Shown here: piece after piece, positions 8,167-16,091 of the stretch
How the letters are laid out: each line of letters starts with the position of its first letter
Position numbering within the stretch: the stretch's first letter is position 1
DNA from: Beijerinckiaceae bacterium
GTDB lineage: Bacteria; Pseudomonadota; Alphaproteobacteria; Rhizobiales; Beijerinckiaceae
Direction of reading: 5' to 3'
Length of the DNA stretch: 38,825 nt
NCBI GenBank assembly: GCA_947453205.1
Contig: CANGFT010000002.1
Location: forward strand, 119,884 to 158,708
The notes under the pieces: generated by a model
What the model was told of the DNA's origin: nothing
Seen by the model: only the letters and a program-made list of their open reading frames with translations
Database searches by the model: none
Position numbers and translations under genes: made by a program

Positions 8167-9933
8167 CTAAAGAGCAAAAACGATCACCTGCGCGTTCCGT
8201 TGGATGATCGTCAGATCCTGCGTATTGAAATCCGCCGGACGGTACAGCGCTCCGCCAACCACGATGGCCACATATTGCTTCCCATTGATGGAATAGGTGA
8301 TAGGCGGCGCAGCGATGGTCGTGCCTGCATTGAACGACCAGAGCTCGTCGAGCGTGTCCTTGTCCAGCGCCATGATCTTGCCGTCCGCCTGAGCGGTGAA
8401 GATGATGTCGCCCGCAGTCCCAAGCGTGCCGGAATAAAGCGGCCAGGGGAACCACTTCTCTGCCTTGAGCTTGCCGGTGCGCACGTCAACCGCAGCCAAA
8501 CGTCCCCTTTGACGACCATGGGATACGAGCTCCAGCCCAGGAAAATTCCGGTTTTCGCCGGTCTTCACATCCGCATGTTCGTAAGGTTCAAGAACCGTGG
8601 ATGAGAAGCAGCCTGCGGCGGCGCCGACATAGGCGGTCGACCTCTTCTGATCGTAGGTCGGGGGCATGAGGGTCGGCGAACCAATCCAGTTCGGGCAGAC
8701 ATTTTGACCAAATTCAGGCTTACCTGCGCGAAGCGACTTGTTCTCCCCATACATTTGAACGGGAGCCTTGGGGTCATACTCCAGGGGCTTTCCCGTTTTC
8801 GGGTCGAGGCCCTTGGTCCAGTTCACTTCCGTATAGGGTTCGGCATAGAGGAATTGTCCTGAAGCGCGATCAAGCGTGTAATAGAAGCCGCCACGCGTGA
8901 ATTGACCCATGACTTTTCGTTGTGCGCCATTCACCTCGACATTGTAGAGCATGCGCATGCTGACATTGTCGCGGTCATGGGTGTCATTCGGGACAACCTG
9001 ATAGTGCCAGGCCAGCTTGCCGCTATCGAGGTCAAGCGCGACGACGCTGTTGCTGAAGAGATTGTCGCCCGGGCGGAATTCAGGATCGCCCCATGGCTTT
9101 GGCTCCGCGATGCCATAGTAGAGCAAATTCGTCTCGGCGTCATAAGAGCCTTGGGTCCAGACCGGCGCGCCCCCGGTCTTCCACGCGCCCCAGTCGTCAG
9201 CCCAGGTCTCATGTCCCTTCTCGCCCGGCCCCGGAACGGTCCAGAAACGCCACACGAGTTTGCCGTCATTGGCGTCGTAGGCGGCGATGGATCCGCGTGT
9301 GCCGCGATTCGCCACCAGCAGTTTGTCTTTTACCGCCAGCACCTGGACAGAGGGCGCCGTGTCTGTCGCCTCCTCCTTTGGGGGGAGGATGCTGACGTCC
9401 CAGACGGTCTTTCCTGTGTTGACGTCGACTTTGAAGAGGCGCGGGTTTCTGCCGGAGGTGTTGTGATAAAGATGATTGCCCAACAATGCCACGCTGCCAC
9501 GCATGGCGCCGGGGTTCGCAACTTTTGGATCGTGAATCCAGACGATCTGCCCGTGGTCGCCCGAGCGCAGGTCAATCTTCAAGACCTGCCCCCAGCCGTT
9601 ATGCACATACATAAAGCCTTCGTTGACCAGAGGCGTCGACTGCAAGGTGGGCGCCGCGCCTGTCGGCGTCGCCGTATTCATGCCGCCAATGGAATGCAAG
9701 AATTTGACCCTGAGATTGGCGACGTTGGTTTTGTTGATCTGCGAGAGCGTGGAGTAATTGAGCGCTTCGTAGGTTTGATACGGCAATAACCAGTTCTGTG
9801 GTTCCTTGGCGGCGTTGATGAGCCGTTCGTGCGTGACGTCCTGGGCGCTCGCGTGACCAAGACCGGACGCAAGCAAAATCAGCAGGCTTGGAGCCTTTAA
9901 CCGGGCGAGGCTCAGCATGGTGGATTTTGTCAT
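8167..9933 (-). CDS. PQQ-dependent alcohol dehydrogenase, divergent, with exchanged metal ligands
   Basis: This 588-residue quinoprotein has a signal peptide (cleavage near A30-Q31) and the eight-bladed propeller pattern of the methanol/ethanol dehydrogenase family. The Asp pair (D320, D322 in THDRDN), the PQQ-stacking W259 and R347 are present. The usual metal-ligand Glu is Asn (N209, in ANRGTRG) and the usual metal-ligand Asn is Glu (E277, in GIAEPKPW), a reciprocal exchange. The vicinal Cys-Cys pair is missing. A strong ribosome binding site (GGGAGGA) precedes ATG 9933. A cytochrome c gene lies 74 bp upstream and the pentapeptide protein downstream. It is probably a periplasmic alcohol or aldehyde dehydrogenase; metal and substrate are uncertain. 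Confidence 0.9.
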   Translation of the reverse strand: MTKSTMLSLARLKAPSLLILLASGLGHASAQDVTHERLINAAKEPQNWLLPYQTYEALNYSTLSQINKTNVANLRVKFLHSIGGMNTATPTGAAPTLQSTPLVNEGFMYVHNGWGQVLKIDLRSGDHGQIVWIHDPKVANPGAMRGSVALLGNHLYHNTSGRNPRLFKVDVNTGKTVWDVSILPPKEEATDTAPSVQVLAVKDKLLVANRGTRGSIAAYDANDGKLVWRFWTVPGPGEKGHETWADDWGAWKTGGAPVWTQGSYDAETNLLYYGIAEPKPWGDPEFRPGDNLFSNSVVALDLDSGKLAWHYQVVPNDTHDRDNVSMRMLYNVEVNGAQRKVMGQFTRGGFYYTLDRASGQFLYAEPYTEVNWTKGLDPKTGKPLEYDPKAPVQMYGENKSLRAGKPEFGQNVCPNWIGSPTLMPPTYDQKRSTAYVGAAAGCFSSTVLEPYEHADVKTGENRNFPGLELVSHGRQRGRLAAVDVRTGKLKAEKWFPWPLYSGTLGTAGDIIFTAQADGKIMALDKDTLDELWSFNAGTTIAAPPITYSINGKQYVAIVVGGALYRPADFNTQDLTIIQRNAQVIVFAL

Positions 9934-10007
9934 CGGTTATTCCTCCCGTCGTAAGATTGACGCCCAAGATTCAGCGAGCGAACCTCTTAGCCACTCCATA
10001 CTGTTTC

Positions 10008-10490
10008 TTATTTCATCGCATTGCAGGTGGGGTGATTGGGATTGCCAAAATAAGAGATGCACTCTTGTTTGGTGACCTCATCATTTTTTCCCACCACGCG
10101 CGTCATGAGGTAATCCACCAAGGCATCTATTCTGGCAGGCGTCAGAGATCCAAGGCCAATCATTTCCGCCGGGGGCTCCTCTTGCACCTCGATTCCCCAG
10201 CAACGAGCTGCGGTGTAGGCCCCTTTCAGGAAAAACGGCATTTTGGTGCCGGGTCGCCCGCAGGAAATGGTCTCTTTGATGGCGTCCCGGTCGAGAATGG
10301 TCCGTCTCAGGCTTGGCCCTTCAGGCTGCTCCCCGCCGCCTCCACCCTGGCCAAAAGTCCCATGGCAGGAGGCGCAGCCGCTGAGCCGCCACACTTGCAG
10401 GCCAGCCGCGCTTTGGTCCTCTTGCGCCGTGGTGGGAGTCGCTGCGAAAACCAACCCCAGCAAGACTGCTGCGAAAAGCGCATGCGTCAA
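10008..10490 (-). CDS. c-type cytochrome, CGRPGT subfamily
   Basis: This 160-residue exported protein has a signal peptide ending near TAQ23, one heme c site C39-A-S-C42-H43 and a likely axial Met at M84. The segment around 77-84 (CGRPGTKM) and further Cys at 97, 144 and 156 set it apart from ordinary class I cytochromes. It is paralogous to the cytochrome at 28343-28777, which has the same 'TILD..(..)CGRPGT.MP' layout. The only plausible start is TTG at 10490, preceded by AGGGGA. It lies just upstream of the divergent PQQ dehydrogenase and probably takes its electrons. A glycine-rich loop (res 48-53) follows the heme site. Confidence 0.88.
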   Translation of the reverse strand: MTHALFAAVLLGLVFAATPTTAQEDQSAAGLQVWRLSGCASCHGTFGQGGGGGEQPEGPSLRRTILDRDAIKETISCGRPGTKMPFFLKGAYTAARCWGIEVQEEPPAEMIGLGSLTPARIDALVDYLMTRVVGKNDEVTKQECISYFGNPNHPTCNAMK

Positions 10491-10606
10491 AGTCGTCGTC
10501 CCCTGTTAATGTTTTTGTTCGGCGCATAATGTTAATGTAACGTCGTTTTTTGGCGCAGTGCGGTGGGTGTTATTTAGGCACTCCCGCACATTCTGTGCAC
10601 GAAAGT

Positions 10607-10921
10607 TCATTTTTCATAGGCGTTGGCGCGGATGTAGCGCCACACACTTTCGATTTCATCTTCGGAAAGAACACCTTGCCAGGGCGGCATCTGGTTCTTC
10701 CCCTTGGTGACGGAATTCTGGAAGCGCCCGCGCTCGCTGGCGCGCAGTTTGCGCAGATCGAAGGTCTGCCCGCTGCTTTCAAGATTGTTGCCGTGGCATG
10801 TGGCGCAATAGGTGCTGAAGGTCTCTGCGCCTGCTTCAATCATCGCGGCGTCGTCAGCGGCGGCGGACGTTGAAATGAACGCGCCAAGCGCAAGGCTGGT
10901 CAGCGCGGGGAAGATTTTCAT
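10607..10921 (-). CDS. Small c-type cytochrome
   Basis: This is a 104-residue exported monoheme cytochrome. A signal peptide (to about A21-A22) precedes the heme motif C39-A-T-C42-H43, with a candidate axial ligand M78 in 'KNQMPPWQG' and a C-terminal helix 'ESVWRYIRANA', the usual class I cytochrome fold. ATG 10921 is chosen for the GGAGACG just upstream; a longer frame reaching 11080 would run into the next gene and hide the signal peptide. It sits between two other exported-protein genes in the minus-strand run and probably carries electrons from one of the PQQ dehydrogenases to the terminal oxidase. Confidence 0.9.
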   Translation of the reverse strand: MKIFPALTSLALGAFISTSAAADDAAMIEAGAETFSTYCATCHGNNLESSGQTFDLRKLRASERGRFQNSVTKGKNQMPPWQGVLSEDEIESVWRYIRANAYEK

Positions 10922-10973
10922 GATCGTCTCCGGTGGAATGTTGAATAGAGGAAAATGGTGGGTCTTCGCGGGG

Positions 10974-11318
10974 TCAATGGGCCGGGGGGAACCCCAGCTT
11001 GACGAGATGTTCGACTGCTTCATAGCGACAGACGTCGAGCTTGTGGCCCATGTCCTCTGACGACAATTGTTCGATGACATAGAGGGAATCGGCGCCGCTC
11101 TTGACCTCGCTGCGAAACTTTTCAGCCTGAGATGAACCCGCCTTCACAATGGAGTCGATATGCGCGCGCACCTCAGCGAGCGCTTCGCATTTTTCGAGGG
11201 CGAATGCTGACGACATGCCCAGCGCTGCCGAAACAAGAGCGACGCATAGGGGCAGCCAAACCGTGGCAGGGGACCAATGCGAAGCGGGACGGCCTTCGCG
11301 GATGAGAGGCGGTGTCAT
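10974..11318 (-). CDS. Small exported protein of unknown function
   Basis: This is a 114-residue protein with a long N-terminal region and a hydrophobic export segment (about residues 19-40, ending SSAFA). The mature part is about 74 residues, mostly helical by appearance, with two cysteines (C44, C97) that could form a disulfide. No known domain is recognised. It lies between a PQQ dehydrogenase (61 bp upstream) and a cytochrome c (53 bp downstream) on the same strand, so it is very likely co-expressed with them. The size and context recall the small beta subunit position in methanol dehydrogenase operons, but the sequence does not resemble MxaI. Confidence 0.7.
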   Translation of the reverse strand: MTPPLIREGRPASHWSPATVWLPLCVALVSAALGMSSAFALEKCEALAEVRAHIDSIVKAGSSQAEKFRSEVKSGADSLYVIEQLSSEDMGHKLDVCRYEAVEHLVKLGFPPAH

Positions 11319-11345
11319 GAACCGAATGCTCCTGCCGAGAATGAA

Positions 11346-11371
11346 GGGCGGAGGCTCGCTCGCCTCCGCCC
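11346..11371 (-). terminator. GC-rich hairpin after PQQ dehydrogenase
   Basis: A perfect 10-bp stem (GGGCGGAGGC / GCCTCCGCCC, 6-nt loop) starts 7 nt past the stop codon of the PQQ dehydrogenase ending at 11379, followed on the minus strand by TTCATTCTC. There is no long T-run, so it may be a partial terminator or an mRNA-stabilising stem that lets the dehydrogenase be made in excess of the downstream genes. Confidence 0.5.
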
Positions 11372-11378
11372 GCCTTGC

Positions 11379-13079
11379 TCACTTGTCGAAGAGGCCGAAG
11401 GTCCAGAGGCTCGCCCCCGTCGGCACATTCACCAGGTTGGGATCCCCGGAACGCATGGCGTAGACGCCGCCGATGCCGCTCATGATCGTGACATATTGCT
11501 TGCCGTCCTTCTCCCAGGTGATGGGCTGGCCGACGATGCCCGAGGGCGTCTGGAAGCTCCAGAGCAATTTGCCGGTCTTGGCGTCAAGGGCCTGGAACTC
11601 GCCGGTCATGACGCCGGTGAACACCAGGTCGCTCGCGGTCACCATGGTCGACGAGAAGTTCGGGCTCTTGTAGGGCACGGACCACTTGGCCTTGCCGGTC
11701 ATGGGATCGACCGCCTTCAGGAAGCCGAGCACATTGGGGTCGTCATAGACGGTGGTGCGCTTGACGGTGCCGTTGCCAGTCGGCTTGCCCATGGCGAGGT
11801 TCTTCGGCGGCTCGGGCGCCTGATAGGTCATGCCGACGTGGATCACATTGATGAACAGGTTGCCGTTCTTCGGGCTGTACGCCATGTGCTGCCAGTTGGT
11901 GGAGCCGGTGACTGAGGGCCAGATCGTGACGTTCTCGCCGGCCAGCGCCTTCTTGAAGGATTCAGTCGTGTTCGGACGGCCGGTCTTCATATCGACGCCA
12001 TCGGCCCAGTTCATCTTGTCATAGGCGTTGGCCGCCAGCAGCTTGCCATTGGCCGCGTCCAGCACATAGAGGAAGCCGTTGCGGTTCGCCTGCATGACGA
12101 CCTTGCGCGGCTTGTTCTCCACCTTGATGGTCGCGACGACCGGCGTTTGCACAGCGTCATAATCGAAGGGATCTTCCGGGCTCGTCTGATAATACCAGAC
12201 CCGCTCGCCGGTCTTGGGGCGGACCGCAAAGACCGAATTGGTGAAGAGGTTGTCGCCCTTGCGGCCGCGCGGGTTCCAGGGAGCGGGATTGCCGATGCCC
12301 CAGAAGACGAGATCAAGCTCGGGATCATAGGAGCCGGTCACCCAACTGCTGCCGCCGCCGACCTTGAAGGAATCTCCCGCCCAGGTCTCATGGCCGGGTT
12401 CGCCAGCAGCAGGAACGGTGTATTGACGCCACAGATGCTTGCCTGTCGCGGCGTCGAAGCCCTCGAGGAAGCCGCGAATGCCGAACTCGGCGCCCGCGAC
12501 GCCGACGACGGCGACCCCATCAGCCACCAGCGGCGCCCCGGTCATGGAATAGCCGGTCTCGGCAGAAATGCCGGGAGACTGGACGTTCCAGACGACCTTT
12601 CCAGTCTTGGCGTCCATGGCGATCAGATGATTGTCGAGGGTCGACCGGATGATCTTGCCTTCGTAAATCGCAGCGCCGCGGTTGACGATGCCGCAGCAGA
12701 CGATGCGCAGGATTTCCGGCGGATAATCGTGGGTGACTTTCCAGACCTGCTTGCCGGTCAGGGCGTCCACGGCCACCGTCGAAATATGGTTGGTCGTGTA
12801 GATCATCCCATTGGCGACAAGCGGGAAGGCCTCTGCGCCATTGCTGTCGCTCATGGAATAGGACCACTTGGGGACCAGGCGCTTGACGTTGTCCTTGTTG
12901 ATCCGGGTCAGGGGGCTGTAGCGTTGGCCATGGGGGCCCATGCCATAGACCAGCACATCGCCTGGTGTGTTCTGGTCCTTGTTAAGGTCTGCGGTTGTTT
13001 GCGCTGCGGCGCCTGCGATGCCCGCGAGGGTGAACACCCCGGCAAGGTAAAGGGGCGCCGTGAATGACGATCGCTTCAT
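11379..13079 (-). CDS. PQQ-dependent alcohol dehydrogenase, XoxF/ExaF-like
   Basis: This 566-residue quinoprotein has a signal peptide (AGAAAQ, near residue 27). All family hallmarks are intact: vicinal C128-C129, metal ligands E198, N264 and D306, PQQ-stacking W246 and R333. D308, two residues after the catalytic Asp (FDYDAV), is the extra ligand that marks lanthanide-dependent enzymes; calcium MxaF enzymes have Ala there. Of the five PQQ dehydrogenases in the window this one is closest to textbook lanthanide-type alcohol dehydrogenases. ATG 13079 has AGAGGAAA upstream. It heads the minus-strand run and is divergent from the ABC-2 permease gene. Periplasmic oxidation of methanol or another primary alcohol is the likely role. 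Confidence 0.93.
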   Translation of the reverse strand: MKRSSFTAPLYLAGVFTLAGIAGAAAQTTADLNKDQNTPGDVLVYGMGPHGQRYSPLTRINKDNVKRLVPKWSYSMSDSNGAEAFPLVANGMIYTTNHISTVAVDALTGKQVWKVTHDYPPEILRIVCCGIVNRGAAIYEGKIIRSTLDNHLIAMDAKTGKVVWNVQSPGISAETGYSMTGAPLVADGVAVVGVAGAEFGIRGFLEGFDAATGKHLWRQYTVPAAGEPGHETWAGDSFKVGGGSSWVTGSYDPELDLVFWGIGNPAPWNPRGRKGDNLFTNSVFAVRPKTGERVWYYQTSPEDPFDYDAVQTPVVATIKVENKPRKVVMQANRNGFLYVLDAANGKLLAANAYDKMNWADGVDMKTGRPNTTESFKKALAGENVTIWPSVTGSTNWQHMAYSPKNGNLFINVIHVGMTYQAPEPPKNLAMGKPTGNGTVKRTTVYDDPNVLGFLKAVDPMTGKAKWSVPYKSPNFSSTMVTASDLVFTGVMTGEFQALDAKTGKLLWSFQTPSGIVGQPITWEKDGKQYVTIMSGIGGVYAMRSGDPNLVNVPTGASLWTFGLFDK

Positions 13080-13534
13080 GGGGTTTCCTCTTGATTGTTC
13101 AATTTTCTTTAAATGCTTACCGCGAATGGACCTGTATCATGCGTGAACCGATGGCGTGGAATCCATCGATCAGCATCCCATAAATGTGCGACGGTTCATC
13201 AGACATGTAAAGGGGCCCCGCATCAACCAGCCGCCCTGAAACGGGGCCAAGCCCGAACGATCCGGGAGAGCCATCGCAGCGCTGGTTTCATTCATTAAAT
13301 TTCACGTCAGAAAATCCAGGCGATGGTGTTTCGCGGAACAGCGCCTTGGCGCAAGTTGGCCATTGGCTGGCTATTGCCAGCATAGCTTAAAAGGGTCATC
13401 ATTCGACGCTCGGGAACGGCCGCGACGGCTTGAGGGGCGCTGAACGCCTCCGGTTCCGGGCTGCGTGGGCCATGCGATGGGGATCTTCGGCCTCCATCGC
13501 AATGCGTCCGCTGCTTTCGGGGAGGGGATCTGGG
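13080..13534. promoter_or_regulatory. 455-bp divergent intergenic control region
   Basis: No gene is seen. The region separates the minus-strand dehydrogenase operon from the plus-strand transporter run, so both promoters should be here. An inverted repeat GGCCCCG (13214-13220) / CGGGGCC (13242-13248) with a 21-nt loop could be an operator or terminator. An AT-richer stretch around 13085-13115 lies just upstream of the dehydrogenase start. The GGAGGGG at 13521-13527 is the ribosome binding site for the permease. No promoter boxes could be assigned with confidence. Confidence 0.45.
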
Positions 13535-14344
13535 ATGTTCGTTCACTGGCTGCGGGCCCTGCGCGTCGTCGCCTCACGCGAGGTCGTCAAATTCGCCCAG
13601 CAGCGCGGGCGTCTCCTGTCAGGCCTGGTGCGGCCCTTGCTGTGGCTGGTCGTCTTCGGCGCCGGCTTTCAGAATGTCTTTGGCGTGTCCATCATTCCAC
13701 CCTACACGACCTACATCACCTATCAGGTCTATCTCGTGCCGGGCCTCGTCGGCATTGTGCTGCTGTTCAACGGCATGTTGTCGTCCCTGGCCATGGTCTA
13801 TGACCGCGAAATGGGCGTGATGCGGCTTCTGCTGACGGCGCCGCTTCCGCGCTGGTCGCTTCTGCTGTGCAAATTGATTTCGGGGGCCACCCTTTCAGTC
13901 GCGCAGGCCTATGTCTTTCTCGTCGCCTGCATTCCCTTTGACGTCACCTTCGAGCCGCTGCATTGGCTGACGGCGCTCCCCGCGATCTACGCCGGGGCGC
14001 TCATGCTGGCTGCGACCGGCCTGCTTCTGTCCGTCTATGTGCGGCAGATGGAGAATTTCGCGGGCGCGATGAATTTCGTGATCTTCCCGATGTTCTTCAT
14101 CTCGTCCGCCCTCTATCCCCTGTGGAAACTGCGTGAGAGCGGCGCGGAATATGTCTGGCTCGCGGCCGTGGCGAACCCCTTCACCTCGGTCGTCGAACTG
14201 ATCCGCCACGCCCTCTACGGCGGCTTTGAGCCGACTTCGGCTGCGGTCGTCGCCGTCTCCAGCCTTCTGTTCTTCCTGCTGTCGGTCATTGGTTACGACC
14301 CACAGGGCAGGCTGATCCGCCAGGCGCGCCCGCAGCCCGCGTGA
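13535..14344 (+). CDS. ABC-2 type permease, PedC/LutF-like (PQQ alcohol dehydrogenase-associated)
   Basis: This 269-residue integral membrane protein has about six hydrophobic segments and the ABC-2 family layout (N-terminal amphipathic region, 'VRPLLWLVVFGAGF' first helix, 'MYDREMG' cytoplasmic segment seen as MVYDREMGVMRLLL). It matches the permeases found with PQQ alcohol dehydrogenases (PedC of Pseudomonas, LutF of Methylobacterium). ATG 13535 is chosen for the strong ribosome binding site; an upstream extension is proline/arginine-rich and unlikely. Its natural ATPase partner is the gene at 30530, 16 kb away. Known members are needed for lanthanide supply at low concentration; direction of transport is still debated. 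Its stop overlaps the next start by one base. Confidence 0.85.
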   Translation: MFVHWLRALRVVASREVVKFAQQRGRLLSGLVRPLLWLVVFGAGFQNVFGVSIIPPYTTYITYQVYLVPGLVGIVLLFNGMLSSLAMVYDREMGVMRLLLTAPLPRWSLLLCKLISGATLSVAQAYVFLVACIPFDVTFEPLHWLTALPAIYAGALMLAATGLLLSVYVRQMENFAGAMNFVIFPMFFISSALYPLWKLRESGAEYVWLAAVANPFTSVVELIRHALYGGFEPTSAAVVAVSSLLFFLLSVIGYDPQGRLIRQARPQPA

Positions 14345-15345
14345 TGGGGAGTTGGCTGATGGCGATGCGGCGCGTGATCGCTAAAATCATGTTTTCAATC
14401 GCCTTGATGGCGATGGCGCCGGGCCCCGCCGGGGCTGACGACAAGGTGCGCATCGTCGCCCAGCGCTCGGGGACTTTGGCCTGGGAGCTCGACGTCGCAC
14501 GCCATCACGGGCTCGACCGCAAGGCCCGCCTCGCCTTTGAGACGGTGATGCTTGCGAGCCCCATGGCCCAGAAGGTCGCGCTCAAGGGGGCCACCGCCGA
14601 TGTCATCGTGGCGGATTGGGTCTGGGTCGCCCGCGAGCGGGCCATTGGCGGCAAGCTTCTTTTTCATCCCTATTCCAGCACCGCCGGCGCGCTGATGGTC
14701 CCGCCGGGCTCTTCGTTGAAGTCCCTCGCCGACCTCAAGGGCCGCAGCATCGGGGTCGGCGGCGACGCCATCGACAAGAGCTGGATCCTCGTGCGGGCGC
14801 TGGCGACGCGGCAGGGCGTCTCCCTCACCCGTGACGCCCGGATCTCCTATGGCGCGCCACCGCTGATCACCGAGAAGGCGCGCCAGCGGGAGTTTGATGC
14901 GGTGCTGACTTATTGGAATTTTTCGGCGAAACTGTCCGCTGAAGGCTTTACCCCTCTGATTGATATGACGGAGGTGGGGAAGGCGCTCGGCGCCAAGGGC
15001 GCCGTGTCCATGCTGGGCTATGTCTTCGACCAGTCCTGGGCGCAGGCGGACCGGGGCCGGGCCGACCGCTTTCTGGCCGTGATGAAACAGGCTAAGGCCA
15101 TTCTCCGCGAGTCGGACGACGAATGGCGTCGCATCGCCCCGCTCGTTCAGGCGGGAGACGAACCCTCGCTGCAGGCGCTGCGCGACGCCTACCGCGCCGG
15201 GATCCCCGGGCGCTCGCTGGCAGCTGAGGCCGAGGATTCGAGCGCCCTGTTCAATGTGCTGCTGGAGATCGGAGGCGCGGAGCTTGCCGGGCCCGCGCGC
15301 GCCTTCGACGCCGCCATGTTCTATCATCCGCAGGATGGGTCCTGA
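14344..15345 (+). CDS. NitT/TauT-type ABC substrate-binding protein
   Basis: This 333-residue exported protein has a signal peptide (…PGPAGA, near residue 32 counting from ATG 14344). The mature part is an SsuA-like two-lobe binding protein, with the 'LADLKGRSIGVGG' hinge and a 'VLTYWNFSAKL' segment in place of the more common 'Y/W' ligand wall. It is translationally coupled at both ends (TGATG overlaps with the permease genes before and after). With the permease at 15345 and the ATPase at 20873 it makes a complete importer. The ligand is unknown; its position inside a PQQ/lanthanide locus suggests a chelated metal, PQQ or an alcohol-derived acid. Confidence 0.87.
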   Translation: MGSWLMAMRRVIAKIMFSIALMAMAPGPAGADDKVRIVAQRSGTLAWELDVARHHGLDRKARLAFETVMLASPMAQKVALKGATADVIVADWVWVARERAIGGKLLFHPYSSTAGALMVPPGSSLKSLADLKGRSIGVGGDAIDKSWILVRALATRQGVSLTRDARISYGAPPLITEKARQREFDAVLTYWNFSAKLSAEGFTPLIDMTEVGKALGAKGAVSMLGYVFDQSWAQADRGRADRFLAVMKQAKAILRESDDEWRRIAPLVQAGDEPSLQALRDAYRAGIPGRSLAAEAEDSSALFNVLLEIGGAELAGPARAFDAAMFYHPQDGS

Positions 15346-16085
15346 TGCTGCTGCGGATCGCCTCGCTCCTGTTGTTTCTGGCCACATGGTCGCTGGTCTC
15401 CACCATGGCTGGCGAGCGGCTGGCGCCATCGCCGCAGGCGGTCGCCGCCGCTCTCGCGCAGGAAATGGCGTCGGGGGCTCTCCTGACGAATATGAGCGTC
15501 ACGCTTTTGCGGGTCGCCGCCTCCTTTGGCATCGCCATGGCCTTCGGGCTCGCCATCGGCGTGGCGATGGGCCGTTCGCTGCGGGTCGATCGTCTGTTCG
15601 ATCCCTGGCTGCTGATCCTTCTCAATGTCCCGGCGCTGGTGGTGATCGTCCTCGCCTTCATCTGGGGCGGACTGACGGAGACCGCTGGCATTCTTGCTGT
15701 CGCGATCAACAAATTGCCCAATACGGTCGTGACGATCCGCGAGGGCGCGCGGGCGCTGGACCGGGGGCTGCAGGACATGGCGGAGGTGTTCCAGCTTTCA
15801 CGCTTCGCCCGCCTGCGCCATATCCTGTTGCCCCAACTTACGCCCTATGTTGCGGCGGGCAGCCGTTCCGGCCTCTCCCTCATATGGAAGATCGTTCTTG
15901 TGGTGGAGCTGTTGGGTCGCCCCAATGGCGTTGGTTTCGAGATCGGCTCGGCGTTTCAGTTGTTCGACGTGCCGCGCATTCTCGCCTATTCCCTGGCCTT
16001 CGTGATCGTGATGCTGGCGATCGAGATGGCGATGATCCAGCCTTTTGAAAGGCGCGTCGCGCGCTGGCGCCCTCGGCGGGCCTGA
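15345..16085 (+). CDS. ABC transporter permease, SsuC/TauC type
   Basis: This 246-residue inner-membrane protein has an N-terminal signal-anchor, about six membrane segments and an EAA loop in 'RLRHILLPQLTPYVAAGSR'. The start is coupled to the binding protein stop by a TGATG overlap. It should form the channel for the binding protein at 14344 and be energised by the ATPase at 20873. It ends 6 bp before the stop of the convergent small gene at 16092, so the transcript probably ends or reads through here. Confidence 0.88.
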   Translation: MLLRIASLLLFLATWSLVSTMAGERLAPSPQAVAAALAQEMASGALLTNMSVTLLRVAASFGIAMAFGLAIGVAMGRSLRVDRLFDPWLLILLNVPALVVIVLAFIWGGLTETAGILAVAINKLPNTVVTIREGARALDRGLQDMAEVFQLSRFARLRHILLPQLTPYVAAGSRSGLSLIWKIVLVVELLGRPNGVGFEIGSAFQLFDVPRILAYSLAFVIVMLAIEMAMIQPFERRVARWRPRRA

Positions 16086-16091
16086 CGAAGA

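Noticed and set aside
10974-11318. MxaI-type methanol dehydrogenase small subunit
   Set aside because: Size is close but the Lys-rich MxaI sequence pattern is absent; left as unknown exported protein.
14344-15345. MxaJ/XoxJ homologue
   Set aside because: It is a periplasmic binding protein, but its motifs are those of NitT/TauT receptors and it is coupled to a matching permease.
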